In this document: positions 51,025 to 59,945 of the stretch, one piece after another
Layout: the number at the start of each line of letters is the position of its first letter
How positions within the stretch are numbered: the stretch's first letter is position 1
Source: an uncultured Pseudomonadota bacterium
GTDB taxonomy: Bacteria; Myxococcota_A; Bradymonadia; Bradymonadales; GCA-2716585
Assembly (NCBI GenBank): GCA_937123825.1
Contig: CAKZKQ010000235.1
Span: 1 to 64,000 of the forward strand
Reading direction: 5' to 3'
DNA: 64,000 nucleotides
Translations under genes and position numbers: made by a program
Notes under the pieces: model-generated
Databases searched by the model: none
What the model saw: the letters and a program-made list of their open reading frames with translations, nothing else
Told to the model about the DNA's origin: nothing

Positions 51025-53466
51025 ATGTCCCTGCCACCGACCGACACTTTGAGCACTGGCGGCACCGGGAGCCACATCGTGGCGCTCCTGGGACCGACCA
51101 ACACAGGCAAGACACACCGCGCCATTGAGCGCATGGTGGCCTTTGGCGCCGGCATGATCGGCTTGCCGCTGCGGCTGCTGGCCCGCGAGGTCTACGATCG
51201 CGTCTGCGCACGCGTGGGCGCACGAGACGTCGCGCTGCTGACCGGCGAAGAACGCATCGTCCCCCACAAGGCGCGCTTCTGGGTCTGCACCGTCGAGTCC
51301 ATGCCCATCAACAAAGCCGTGCCCTTTGTCGCGGTCGATGAAATCCAACTGGCCTCACACCCCGAGCGCGGCCACGTCTTCACCGACCGGCTGCTCAACT
51401 TCCGGGGCACCCGCGAAACCTGGTTTATGGGCTCGGACACCATGCGCCCCATCATTGAGCGCCTGGTCCCCACCGCCAAGATAAAAACCTTCGAGCGCTT
51501 CTCCAAGCTCAGCTACGAAGACCCGCGCAAGCTCTCGGCACTGCCCCACCGCTCGGCCGTCGTGGCCTTCTCTGTGGGACACCTCTATGAGTTGGCCGAG
51601 CGCATCCGCGCCAGCGCGGGCGGCGCGGCGGTGGTCTTTGGCGCCCTCTCACCCCACGCCCGCAACGCCCAGGTCGAGATGTTTGAGTCCGGCGAGGTCC
51701 AGCACATGGTCTCGACCGACGCCATTGGCATGGGGCTGAATTTGAACATCAAGCACGTCTTCTTTGGCGCGCTGATGAAGTATGACGGCCAGGAGCACCG
51801 CCACCTTGAGCCCTGGGAAATGGGCCAGATCGCGGGGCGAGCGGGGCGCTTTGAGAGTCCGGGGTTCTTTAGCTTGACCCGGGAATGCTCGCGGCGCTCG
51901 CGCCTGCCGGGCGGCATCATCGACGCCGTCGAACGCCAGCGCTTTGAGCCCGTGCGCAAAATCTACTACCGCAACTCAGACCTGGAGTTTGACAGCGTCC
52001 AGAGCTTGCTTGAGGGCCTCACGCGCGCGCCGTTCTCCCAAACCATGGTCGGCGCCCGCAACATGGAGGACGAGCGCGCTCTGCGCATGCTCCTGCGCTC
52101 ACCCGACATCCTGGCCCGCGCCAACCACAGCCCCGCCAACGTCGAGCTGCTCTGGGACGTCTGCCGCATCCCGGACTACCGCCAGGACTCCCAGTGGTCG
52201 CACGTGCGCATCCTGGGGCAGATCTACCTGCAACTGACCGACAAATATGGCCGCATTGAGCCCGAGTGGCTCGAAGGTCGTCTGCGCCGCCTCGACACCA
52301 CCGACGGCGACATCGACACCATGATGCAGCGCATCGCCTACACCCGCACCTGGGCCTACATCGCCCACCGCGCCAACTGGGTCAGCAACAAAGAGCGCTG
52401 GCGTCAACGCGTCCTCGGGATGGAGGCTCGCCTCTCCGCCGCGCTGCACGATCGCCTCACGCTGCAGTTTGTCGAAGAGCGGGTCGGCGTTCAGGTCCCC
52501 AGGCCAGTGCCGCACGGCGTCGCGTTGGACGACCAGGGCGTCGTCACCACCAAGACGCTGCCGCTTGGACACATCGAGAGCTTCTCCTTTGTCCCCAACC
52601 TGGAGGCCAGCCGCCTCTTTGGCGCCAAAGAGACGCGGCGCCACGGTCACAAGGCCTCCACAAGCGCCGCGCTGGCACAGGCTCAGATGCTGCTGGACGA
52701 GGGCGACCAGCATTTCTCGTGGGGAGAGGACCTGAAGCTGCACTGGAAGGGCCAGCCTCTTGCGCGCCTGGAGCGCGGGCCAAGGATCGACGCCCCCAAG
52801 CTGCGCATGATGCCCATGGATTTGTTGCCCGATGAGCTGCGGCGCAAGATTCAGGAGGTGACCCACGGCTGGCTCAAGGCACAAACCAAGGCGCTGGCGC
52901 AGCGCTTTGAAGACAAACGCGCCAGCGGGCCCCTCCGAGGGCTCCTCTACAGCCTCCACAGCCGACTTGGCGTCATGGACCGCCGAGAAGTGCGCGATCT
53001 TCTCCAGGAGTTGACCCCAGACGACCGCAAGACCATGGCCCGGCTGCAAATTCGGGTCGGCGTGCGCCACATCTACGCCATGGCCATGCTCAAACCCGGT
53101 CAACAACCCATGCGCGCGGCCCTCTTGATGGCCTGGATGGACATTAAAGAGGCGCCAGCGCTTCACAAAGCCGCCGTGGCGCCGATCACACAGTGGAATG
53201 ACGACTTTGCCAGCGCCATGGGCTACCCCAGGATGGGCCAGCGCTGCGTTCGGATCGATATGTTGGAGCGGTTGATGGCCTTCTTGCGCAAAAACATCCG
53301 CAAGGGCCCCGCCGAAGTGCCCAATGAACCCATGTCATGGCTCGGATGCGACCGCCAGGGCCTGACCGACATCATGAAAGCCCTCAAATATCGGTTTGAA
53401 GAGGACGGCGTCTACCCACCGGCCACCAACAAGCGCCGCAAAAAGCGCCGCAAACGCAGATCATGA
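51025..53466 (+). CDS. SUV3-like superfamily 2 RNA helicase
   Basis: 813 residues from the ATG at 51025, with AGGG 4 bases upstream. The motor motifs are I: HIVALLGPTNTGKTHRAIER, Ia/Ib: LRLLAREVYDRVC, II: VDEIQLASHPERGH (DEIQ box of the SUV3 family), III: GSDTMRPIIE, V: VSTDAIGMGLNLNI, VI: MGQIAGRAGRFES. A helical SUV3-type C-terminal region follows (about 330-700), then an Arg/Lys-rich tail ending KRRKKRRKRRS. SUV3 homologues unwind RNA duplexes with 3' tails and in mitochondria work with PNPase in RNA decay. Bacterial copies of this type are found scattered in several phyla. PNPase is not within the window. Confidence 0.9.
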   Translation: MSLPPTDTLSTGGTGSHIVALLGPTNTGKTHRAIERMVAFGAGMIGLPLRLLAREVYDRVCARVGARDVALLTGEERIVPHKARFWVCTVESMPINKAVPFVAVDEIQLASHPERGHVFTDRLLNFRGTRETWFMGSDTMRPIIERLVPTAKIKTFERFSKLSYEDPRKLSALPHRSAVVAFSVGHLYELAERIRASAGGAAVVFGALSPHARNAQVEMFESGEVQHMVSTDAIGMGLNLNIKHVFFGALMKYDGQEHRHLEPWEMGQIAGRAGRFESPGFFSLTRECSRRSRLPGGIIDAVERQRFEPVRKIYYRNSDLEFDSVQSLLEGLTRAPFSQTMVGARNMEDERALRMLLRSPDILARANHSPANVELLWDVCRIPDYRQDSQWSHVRILGQIYLQLTDKYGRIEPEWLEGRLRRLDTTDGDIDTMMQRIAYTRTWAYIAHRANWVSNKERWRQRVLGMEARLSAALHDRLTLQFVEERVGVQVPRPVPHGVALDDQGVVTTKTLPLGHIESFSFVPNLEASRLFGAKETRRHGHKASTSAALAQAQMLLDEGDQHFSWGEDLKLHWKGQPLARLERGPRIDAPKLRMMPMDLLPDELRRKIQEVTHGWLKAQTKALAQRFEDKRASGPLRGLLYSLHSRLGVMDRREVRDLLQELTPDDRKTMARLQIRVGVRHIYAMAMLKPGQQPMRAALLMAWMDIKEAPALHKAAVAPITQWNDDFASAMGYPRMGQRCVRIDMLERLMAFLRKNIRKGPAEVPNEPMSWLGCDRQGLTDIMKALKYRFEEDGVYPPATNKRRKKRRKRRS

Positions 53467-53491
53467 CGCTGCGGCGGTGACAAGGAACAGA

Positions 53492-53926
53492 TCAGTCGGC
53501 GGCCAGCATCTCGTCGGTCACGGTCAGCTCCAGACTCTCCCCGACAAACCGCCATGGCGGTCCCTCAAGCGGCAACGACACCTCCCGAAAGCTGCCTTCG
53601 CCATCGGGGATGATGGCTTTGAGGTTCCCCATCGCACTTTTGGGGGACACATCACCAAAGGTGCAGTCCACAAAACGGTATATTTTGGCCCGTTCACCCG
53701 CCTGAACAACGTTCTGAGAGTCATCATCGGGCGTCCCCGGGCCGTTGTGCTCAATTTCGAGCGTCAGGCTGCTCTCGTTGACGATAAAATAGGTCTCCTC
53801 AAGACAACTGTGCTCCACACACCTGGGTGGCAGCAGAAAACTGCTGCATTCATCGCCAGAGCACCCCGTCCAGAAGACACACAACACCGCCCACACCGCC
53901 CAACAACACACTTTGCGACCAGACAT
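53492..53926 (-). CDS. Small lipoprotein, paralogue A
   Basis: 144 residues from the ATG at 53926, with GAGGTGA 4 bases upstream. The signal ends at FWTGC. The mature part has the pattern YFIVNESSLTLEIEHNGPGT ... VVQAGERAKIYRFVDCTFGD ... VSLPLEGPPWRFVGESLELT VTDEML. The same order (YHVVNKSRIDVEIE ... GERIRIYTHFHYS ... DLPLDGSQWVLTDDGLELE VTDEML) is seen in the next gene upstream, so the two are tandem paralogues. The fold is probably a beta-sandwich. I recognise no family. It is separated by 79 bases from that paralogue. Confidence 0.75.
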   Translation of the reverse strand: MSGRKVCCWAVWAVLCVFWTGCSGDECSSFLLPPRCVEHSCLEETYFIVNESSLTLEIEHNGPGTPDDDSQNVVQAGERAKIYRFVDCTFGDVSPKSAMGNLKAIIPDGEGSFREVSLPLEGPPWRFVGESLELTVTDEMLAAD

Positions 53927-54005
53927 GGCTTCACCTCTTGCGTTTGGGGGCCACGGCAAGGCGCCGCGACCCAATTCATGCACTGCACCGGGTCATCAAA
54001 GGGGC

Positions 54006-54449
54006 TCACAGTGGGATGCTGACCACGTCATCGCTCACACCCAGCATCTCATCGGTCACTTCCAGCTCCAGACCGTCGTCGGTCAGCACCCACTGAGAGC
54101 CATCGAGCGGCAAATCGATCGTTTCAAAGGTGCCATCGGGCTGCGGAACCACCAGGCGAAGCTCAGCGAAGGCCGCCGACGGGTACAGCGCCTCTTGCGA
54201 GTAGTGAAAGTGCGTGTAGATCCGGATCCGCTCGCCCGGTTGCGCCACGTTCAACTCCAACTGGGCATCGGTGGAAGGGCTGAAGATGGTCGCCGCCTCG
54301 ATCTCTACGTCGATGCGGCTCTTGTTGACCACGTGGTAGGCCGTCTCACTGCCGCCTTCGATGCCAGGGCACACAGCGACCATGGGGAAGCACCCCGTCC
54401 AGACCGTCGCCACCACAACCAACGCGCTCATCCAGTACACTTTGCTCAT
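54006..54449 (-). CDS. Small lipoprotein, paralogue B
   Basis: 147 residues from the ATG at 54449. The signal ends at VWTGC, as in paralogue A. The shared core begins with an Asn-rich strand (HVVNKSRIDVEIEAATIFSP) and contains a conserved GERIRIY and a final LELEVTDEMLG. Cys are few, unlike in paralogue A (which has extra pairs near its N-terminus), so disulfides are not required for the fold. Two copies on one strand suggest a local duplication followed by divergence. Expected location: outer-membrane surface or periplasm. Function unknown. Confidence 0.75.
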   Translation of the reverse strand: MSKVYWMSALVVVATVWTGCFPMVAVCPGIEGGSETAYHVVNKSRIDVEIEAATIFSPSTDAQLELNVAQPGERIRIYTHFHYSQEALYPSAAFAELRLVVPQPDGTFETIDLPLDGSQWVLTDDGLELEVTDEMLGVSDDVVSIPL

Positions 54450-54926
54450 GTTCCTGCCCTCCGTGAGTGTTATGCGGCCATCGGTGCCACGGCCCCTCAC
54501 TAGAGCACGGCCCATGCCAGCGCCCTGTACAGAACAGCCACATCCCTGTGACGCACTCACGACACACCACACCAGACCCACGCGCCGACACCGGCCAGCG
54601 CGCGCTTCGAGCGCCCACAAATCGCGAACATTATTCGCTAAATTTTTTGAAAAATAATCCTGGCAGGACACAAAAACGCCGCCAACGCCCTGATAAAGGG
54701 GATGGACACACTTTTTACCAGCATGACGGCGGCGTCGCACTACACCCCCGGATTGAACACCTGGGGAAGGTGTCCAAAGGGAAACAGACATACGCAACCC
54801 CAAAAATCAAAGGGATTCAGGGAGCGTTGTGATGAGCAGGGGGAAGGGTTTGAGAGAAGGCGGCAGAACGACAAGCGACCCAAACGGGGGATGTTGGGCC
54901 GCAAAGTCTCTAAGACATGACCGGCC
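54450..54926. other. 477-base intergenic stretch, with an AT-rich patch
   Basis: No gene is supported. The patch at about 54628-54660 (ATTATTCGCTAAATTTTTTG) is the most AT-rich spot and carries an inverted ATTATTC / GAAAAATAAT pair. It could hold the minus-strand promoter of the lipoprotein pair, although it is 180 bases from their start. The left half borders the lipoprotein pair; the right end borders the glutathione peroxidase stop. Confidence 0.5.
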
Positions 54927-55409
54927 TTAGAGCGCAGCTTTGATGTCCTTGCCGATGGCTTTGGGGGTATCGCGCGAGGAGTAGCGCTTGAGGATGGTCC
55001 CGTCTCGGCCCACCAGGAACTTGGTGAAGTTCCACTTGATGGCCTCGGTGCCCAGCAGACCAGGGGCGGCCGACTTGAGCTGTTTGAAGAGGGGGTGGGC
55101 GTCGGCACCGTTGACCTTGATCTTGCTGTGCATGGCAAAGGAGACGCCGTAGTTGAGTTGGCAGAAGCTGGCGATCTCGTCGTCGCTCCCTGGGTCCTGC
55201 TTGCCAAACTGGTTGCAGGGAAAGCCCAGCACCGCCAGTCCCTGGCCTTCAAACTCTTTGTGCAAAGACTCCAGACCTTTGAACTGAGGTGTGAACCCGC
55301 ACTTGCTGGCCGTGTTGACGATCAAGAGCACCTGCCCTTCGTATTCGGACAGGTCTTTGGACTGACCAGTGATGCTGGTCACCTGGGTGGAGTAGTCGAG
55401 CTTGCTCAT
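54927..55409 (-). CDS. Glutathione/thioredoxin peroxidase (GPx family, Cys type)
   Basis: 160 residues from the ATG at 55409, with GGAG 11 bases upstream. The GPx catalytic set is visible: Cys37 in NTASKCGFTPQ (peroxidatic), the Gln of FPCNQFG and the Trp of WNFTKFLV. A second Cys in FPCNQ is well placed as resolving Cys, as in thioredoxin-dependent GPx. It reduces hydrogen peroxide and lipid hydroperoxides. No signal peptide is seen, so it is cytoplasmic. The size is the usual one for bacterial GPx. It lies divergent from a decayed SDR gene. Confidence 0.95.
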   Translation of the reverse strand: MSKLDYSTQVTSITGQSKDLSEYEGQVLLIVNTASKCGFTPQFKGLESLHKEFEGQGLAVLGFPCNQFGKQDPGSDDEIASFCQLNYGVSFAMHSKIKVNGADAHPLFKQLKSAAPGLLGTEAIKWNFTKFLVGRDGTILKRYSSRDTPKAIGKDIKAAL

Positions 55410-55667
55410 GTCTTGCGCGTCTCCTTATCTATTTTAAACAAAGCGTGGGTCGAGTCTTTGCAGGCCGCTGCCCCAACACCGCACTCTGGGTGTGTTTGGG
55501 GGGTCAGATGTCACAGCCCGCACCACAACAGATGCAGGGCCCGCCTTGCAAGTCACATCGCCTTGGAAAATGGGCACCGGTGCGTAAAGTCCAACCGACA
55601 AAGACACAAAGCTCCAGGGACTGGTGGATGAACACAAGGACCAGGAGAGATGAAGGAGGGACTCAAG

Positions 55668-56100
55668 ATGGACAAGAAGATCGCGGTGGTGACCGGTGAC
55701 AACAGAGGCCTGGGGTTTGAAGCGTGCAGAGAACACCAACACTCTGAGCGCCATGCGCACCATGCACCGCGCCGTAACATTGATGGAGCGGGGCAATTAC
55801 GGCCGCATCGTCAATGTTTCCTCAGGCATGGGTGCGTTGAATGAGATGGGATCGGGTTGGCCCGCCTACAGAGTCTCCAAAACGGCCCTCAACGCGCTGA
55901 CACGCATCGCAGATCAAGAGTCTTCGCCCGCCATCAAGGTCAACGCCGTCTGTCCAGGCTGGGTTCGCACCGACATGGGGGGCCCTTCGGCGACCCGAAG
56001 CGTTCAAAAAGGCGTCGAAGGCATTATCTGGGCTGCCACTTTGGACGACGACGGCCCTTCTGGAGGATTTTTCAGGGACGGCATGCCGATCGAATGGTGA
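55668..56100 (+). pseudogene. SDR-family oxidoreductase pseudogene with internal deletion and frameshift
   Basis: The start at 55668 has GGAGGG upstream and begins MDKKIAVVTGDNRGLGFEA, the nucleotide-binding G-x-x-x-G-x-G start of a short-chain dehydrogenase (Asp in place of the usual Ala). Near 55730 the reading passes in another frame straight to NTNTLSAMRTMHRAVTLM, then ERGNYGRIVNVSSGMGALNE and the Y-x-x-x-K active site (AYRVSKTALNALTR), CPGWVRTDMGGPSA and GPSGGFFRDGMPIEW. A complete SDR has about 90 codons between these parts, including the N-N-A-G segment. They are missing here and the frame is shifted. The catalytic Ser/Tyr/Lys survive, but no functional enzyme can be made from one frame. 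Confidence 0.85.
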
Positions 56101-56207
56101 TTGGGTCTTCAAACACGACGCCGTGGGACACAATTCACCACCAGCCTAGCCCCCTATTGCCCTTTACCCGCCCCAAAGAGCCTCTTTGAGCCGTCCAAGG
56201 ACATCAT

Positions 56208-58514
56208 TCAAGCTCGCCGCCTTCGCCGAGTGACCACGAATCCACACAACAAGGCCATCACAAGCAGCCCCCGACCGGTTCTGGCAGGCGAAGAGCCCTT
56301 TGGAATGTGATGGCAGCCGAGTTGAAGCTCCACGGGAGGCAGCTCACAGGCGGGACGCGCGCTGAAAATGGGCTGTGGGGACTCATTGCGCTCAAAATCC
56401 TGCACATTGACAGTCTCTATCCGGCTTCCGGCGAGCCCTTGACGGGTTTGAACAAGGACAAGGGCCTGCATCGGGCCGCCGCCGCGCAGCGTCCGGGGGA
56501 AGGAAAAGCCCTCCACCTCCATCGCAGAGCCCAGAATGGCCGGGTAGGCCCACACGTAGGGGCCTCCAAACTTCTCTTGAAGCGGGCCGCGCTCCAACCA
56601 CAGCGTCGCCGACCACACATTGGCGTCCGAAGGCACGCGCGCACGCAGCGGTGAGGTGAAGGAGAAGTCTCCAGCGGGCTCAAGGGTCGGTCTGGCGTCG
56701 ATGCTGTGGTCAATGATGACCGACATGGCCTTGGTTTGTGTCCTCCCCCATCCATCAGTGACCCGAACTTCCAGGTCCATGGGCCCCGAGGTGTAGCGCG
56801 AGGCGTCAAAGAAGACCACATGCTCGTGGATTTGCGCAGGCCAGTCCTCTACAGGGGGGTGATGGGGCACCGTAAAGCGCCCATTGACCACAAGCTCCAC
56901 CGATTGGGGGGTAAAACCCACGGCGCCGCCGAGCCTGAAGGCCACAGGCACCGCCCCAGTGACCACAGCGCCCTCCTGGACAGGCCCGATCCACTCCAAA
57001 GTGCCCAGCGGCGGCGGAATCACGGTCCGCCGAGCCACAGGGAGCCTGGCCCTTTGCCCCGCAGAGTTCTCCAGCGTCACCGACACCTCCACACCACGGG
57101 ACAGATCGCCAGGCACCAAGCGCATCAACCCCTCGGTGGGGCTGATCATCTTGGCCGGGCGATCATTGATGTCGATGCTGTGAAGGAGATAACCCTCTGG
57201 GATGCGTCCCACATCGGCCCGGATCACCAAACCAGCCCTCAAAGGCTCCTCAGCATCAAACCACCGAGACGTCTGAGGCTCACTGTGCCCATACAGCTCC
57301 GCAGACAACCACGGCCACTGCCCCACCGGCTCCTTGGAGACAGGGTACGCGATGGGGTCATTGCCCACGGTCACCTCAGAACATACCGTGGTGGATTGCT
57401 CAAACGAATCCTGGAGGGTGACACAGAGCGGATAGGCACCATCCGAGATGGCAGGCAGATGCCAGAAGCTCGACGCCCTGTAGGGACCTCTGTAGATGCT
57501 CTGGTCTCCTATCGTCACCTCCATCCAGGCCAGCGCCGAGTGCTCAAAGGTCGCCAACTCCAACGCCACATGCTGGGTCAAGACCTGACCCGAAGCCGGT
57601 TTGACAATGGCGGCCCGGGGCGGCTGGTACTCGTGACCACAAAGGCGCGCTCCAATGACGGCCTCGATTTCTGCGGCGCAGACCGCGCAGAACTCATCGT
57701 GGGACGCGTTCATCTTGCACCGAGGCGCAGGGTGGTAGACGCACTGTGAGAAGCGCGCACCGCCTTCGAGCGCTTCAACATGCTCGGGCAGAATGTGGCG
57801 CCACTTGTCCCCCTCAGGTTCAAGGGTGACGTTGGCGTCGCGCACCAGGTTCCACTCCCCTTCGATGTGTGCAGGAACACCGCATTGATTCACCTCGGTG
57901 TACTCATCGCCCAGATTAAAGAGGGCGTGCCCCAACTCATGGACATATGTCCCATCGTCTTCTCCGACATCACTGTCAGACAACACCACCGTCGATGGAC
58001 CGTTGGGCGCCGTGTAAGCATTGGCTCGCCATGGCGACCCCTTCACAACCGCCACAATCACATCGGCGTCGGGCGCGAGCGTCGCCAATTTCCGCGCATG
58101 TTCATCGCGGATGCCAATGAAAGACGATGAAGGGTTGATGGCGTCATACTTTTTATACCCACCCAGGACCGTATCGTCCCGATCATCGTTGGTGGTGTTG
58201 GATGTGGGCGACGCCACGGGGATGATGTGGTGGTTGAAGAGGTCCGGGTGGCGCCGCGTGAAGTACACCGTGGTCCTCTTGAGGGATTTGATGAGCACTT
58301 CGACGTCCCGATGGAACTGCGGCAGCTCCTCTTCGGTATAACCATCGGGGATGTAGACCAGATCGTAGGCCAGGTTCAGGTCCTTTTGGAGGATGCGGCT
58401 GGAGACATTGTGCGTTTTGCAAAGCTCGGGGGCCTGCTCACACGTCGGCACGGGCTCTTCACAGCCCCAAACCGCCGACAACACCAGGCTCAGCATGATC
58501 AGACGCGCTTCCAT
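56208..58514 (-). CDS. M64-family metallopeptidase with Arg-rich C-terminal anchor
   Basis: 768 residues from the ATG at 58514, with GGAG upstream. The signal ends at VWGC. The M64 (IgA peptidase-like) domain has GGYKKYDAINPSSSFIG and the zinc-binding site VHELGHALFNLGDEY: His192, Glu193, His196, with Asp203 likely as third ligand. Several beta-sandwich Ig-like domains follow (about 300-680; ARPTLEPAGDFSFTSPLRAR in the last). The C-terminus has a hydrophobic helix (GRGLLVMALLCGFVVT) and RRRRRA, the pattern of a MYXO-CTERM or similar sorting signal with a Cys about 20 residues before the helix. It should be a secreted, surface-held protease. It starts 9 bases after the upstream gene's stop. 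Confidence 0.88.
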   Translation of the reverse strand: MEARLIMLSLVLSAVWGCEEPVPTCEQAPELCKTHNVSSRILQKDLNLAYDLVYIPDGYTEEELPQFHRDVEVLIKSLKRTTVYFTRRHPDLFNHHIIPVASPTSNTTNDDRDDTVLGGYKKYDAINPSSSFIGIRDEHARKLATLAPDADVIVAVVKGSPWRANAYTAPNGPSTVVLSDSDVGEDDGTYVHELGHALFNLGDEYTEVNQCGVPAHIEGEWNLVRDANVTLEPEGDKWRHILPEHVEALEGGARFSQCVYHPAPRCKMNASHDEFCAVCAAEIEAVIGARLCGHEYQPPRAAIVKPASGQVLTQHVALELATFEHSALAWMEVTIGDQSIYRGPYRASSFWHLPAISDGAYPLCVTLQDSFEQSTTVCSEVTVGNDPIAYPVSKEPVGQWPWLSAELYGHSEPQTSRWFDAEEPLRAGLVIRADVGRIPEGYLLHSIDINDRPAKMISPTEGLMRLVPGDLSRGVEVSVTLENSAGQRARLPVARRTVIPPPLGTLEWIGPVQEGAVVTGAVPVAFRLGGAVGFTPQSVELVVNGRFTVPHHPPVEDWPAQIHEHVVFFDASRYTSGPMDLEVRVTDGWGRTQTKAMSVIIDHSIDARPTLEPAGDFSFTSPLRARVPSDANVWSATLWLERGPLQEKFGGPYVWAYPAILGSAMEVEGFSFPRTLRGGGPMQALVLVQTRQGLAGSRIETVNVQDFERNESPQPIFSARPACELPPVELQLGCHHIPKGSSPARTGRGLLVMALLCGFVVTRRRRRA

Positions 58515-58523
58515 GGGCTGCTC

Positions 58524-59681
58524 CTAGAGGAAACCAAACCACGAAGCCCCAATATGGATGCCCGTGGCTCGGCTGAAGTGGGGATTGGACGCCGCCAGAC
58601 CCAGGTCTGTGGTGATGCGAATGAAAAATGGGGCGGGACTGCGGGGCTGGGCGAGTACGAAAGGCGCCTCGGGCACCTCACGGCGCCCAAAATAGAGCGC
58701 TGCGTAGGCATAATCCCCCTCCGCAGTCACCTTGAAGGCGCCGTGGGTATCCTCTCGCAACCCATAACCCACCCTGGGAGTCAGCACCCAGGACCCCGCA
58801 TCAATGTGATGTTCGCCGTAAGCCCCAATTGACCACCCCCAGGTGTTCCCTCCGGGCAAGGCAGGCACCTCTTCGTGACCAAAATAGAGTCGTCCATCGA
58901 CCCCCAACCCCCAGGACCCCAGCAAAAAGCCCTCGCTGGCGCCAAACCCCATGGTCGTCGAGGCATGTCCCTGGCCATAAAAGGTCATCCCAGCCTCGAT
59001 CGAGAGCCCCGCAGACAAGAAAGAGGACGTTTTCTCCAGCCTTGGCCCGTCCACATCGCCAGGATCCACCAGCGCGGTCCTGACTGTCTCTCCAAGCAGG
59101 CTGGCGCACGCCTCCTGCTCCCCTTGAATCCCCGTTTCCCACACCAACGTCACTGTGGCGGGCACCGCAAAGGTTGCGTTGTCTCCATTGGACTCGTAGA
59201 GAAACGCCACGGGCTCAAAGTTCACGGTCACAAACTGCGCCACGCGTGGTTCGAGCGTCAAAGTCTTCAGGGGGCGGCCTGCAAACACCTTTCGATCCCG
59301 CATCGGAGTCAACGACTTCCCGCGGGCCCGTTGAGGGGTGTTGATCTCCAGCGCCTCCATCGACAGACCACCGGCGTCACTGGCCAGCACCAGATCCCTG
59401 GCCTCGACCTCCAGCGGCGCGTCCCCTTGATGGACCAACTCCACCACAACGCTCAGTTCCCATGTCCCCGGTTTGTGGGTCCTGGCGCGCACAGCGCGGA
59501 GCGAATCAACCTTGATGGTGGCGTGGGCCGAGTGCGCCTCGATGGGAGGCGTCAAGCGCGCGCTCTCCATCGTCACGCACCCCACAGCGCCCAAACATGC
59601 CAACAACAACCACCCCCATGCGACAGACGCACCTGTGCGCCGTTGCTTTGGGGGGCTGCCCAGAGCAAGAAAAGGTAACAA
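58524..59681 (-). CDS. Outer-membrane barrel-like lipoprotein upstream of the M64 peptidase
   Basis: 385 residues from a TTG at 59681, with AAGGTGAG 6 bases upstream; no other start has better support. The lipobox is LGAVGC. The first half (about 30-200) is a beta-rich domain with the DUF-like stretch VDSLRAVRARTHKPGTWELS. The second half (about 230-385) looks like an outer-membrane barrel (GMTFYGQGHASTTMGFGASE, GVDGRLYFGHEEVPALPGGN, HIDAGSWVLTPRVGYGL) and ends WFGFL, with an aromatic C-terminus. It is probably co-transcribed with the M64 peptidase. The function of the combination is unknown. Confidence 0.72.
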   Translation of the reverse strand: MLPFLALGSPPKQRRTGASVAWGWLLLACLGAVGCVTMESARLTPPIEAHSAHATIKVDSLRAVRARTHKPGTWELSVVVELVHQGDAPLEVEARDLVLASDAGGLSMEALEINTPQRARGKSLTPMRDRKVFAGRPLKTLTLEPRVAQFVTVNFEPVAFLYESNGDNATFAVPATVTLVWETGIQGEQEACASLLGETVRTALVDPGDVDGPRLEKTSSFLSAGLSIEAGMTFYGQGHASTTMGFGASEGFLLGSWGLGVDGRLYFGHEEVPALPGGNTWGWSIGAYGEHHIDAGSWVLTPRVGYGLREDTHGAFKVTAEGDYAYAALYFGRREVPEAPFVLAQPRSPAPFFIRITTDLGLAASNPHFSRATGIHIGASWFGFL

Positions 59682-59945
59682 AGTTATCTCACCTTGTTTG
59701 CAAAGTTTGTCTTTGTGCCCCGTTGGCGCTCAAAGGCGAGCACTTTGTGAAGTGGGGCAACCCAAAGGTCGGAAGGATCTTGTCTGCTCGGTGTCGGTGG
59801 CTTTGGACGTGTGCTTCAGGAGGATATTCAAAAAAGAATGACTTTTTTTTCGAGTCCCTTGATTCGGCCTTTCAAAGGCCTAAAACAACACCACGTTCAA
59901 GCCCGCAAAATAGAAAAGCACATCAACGCGCACGGGGAAGGGAAG

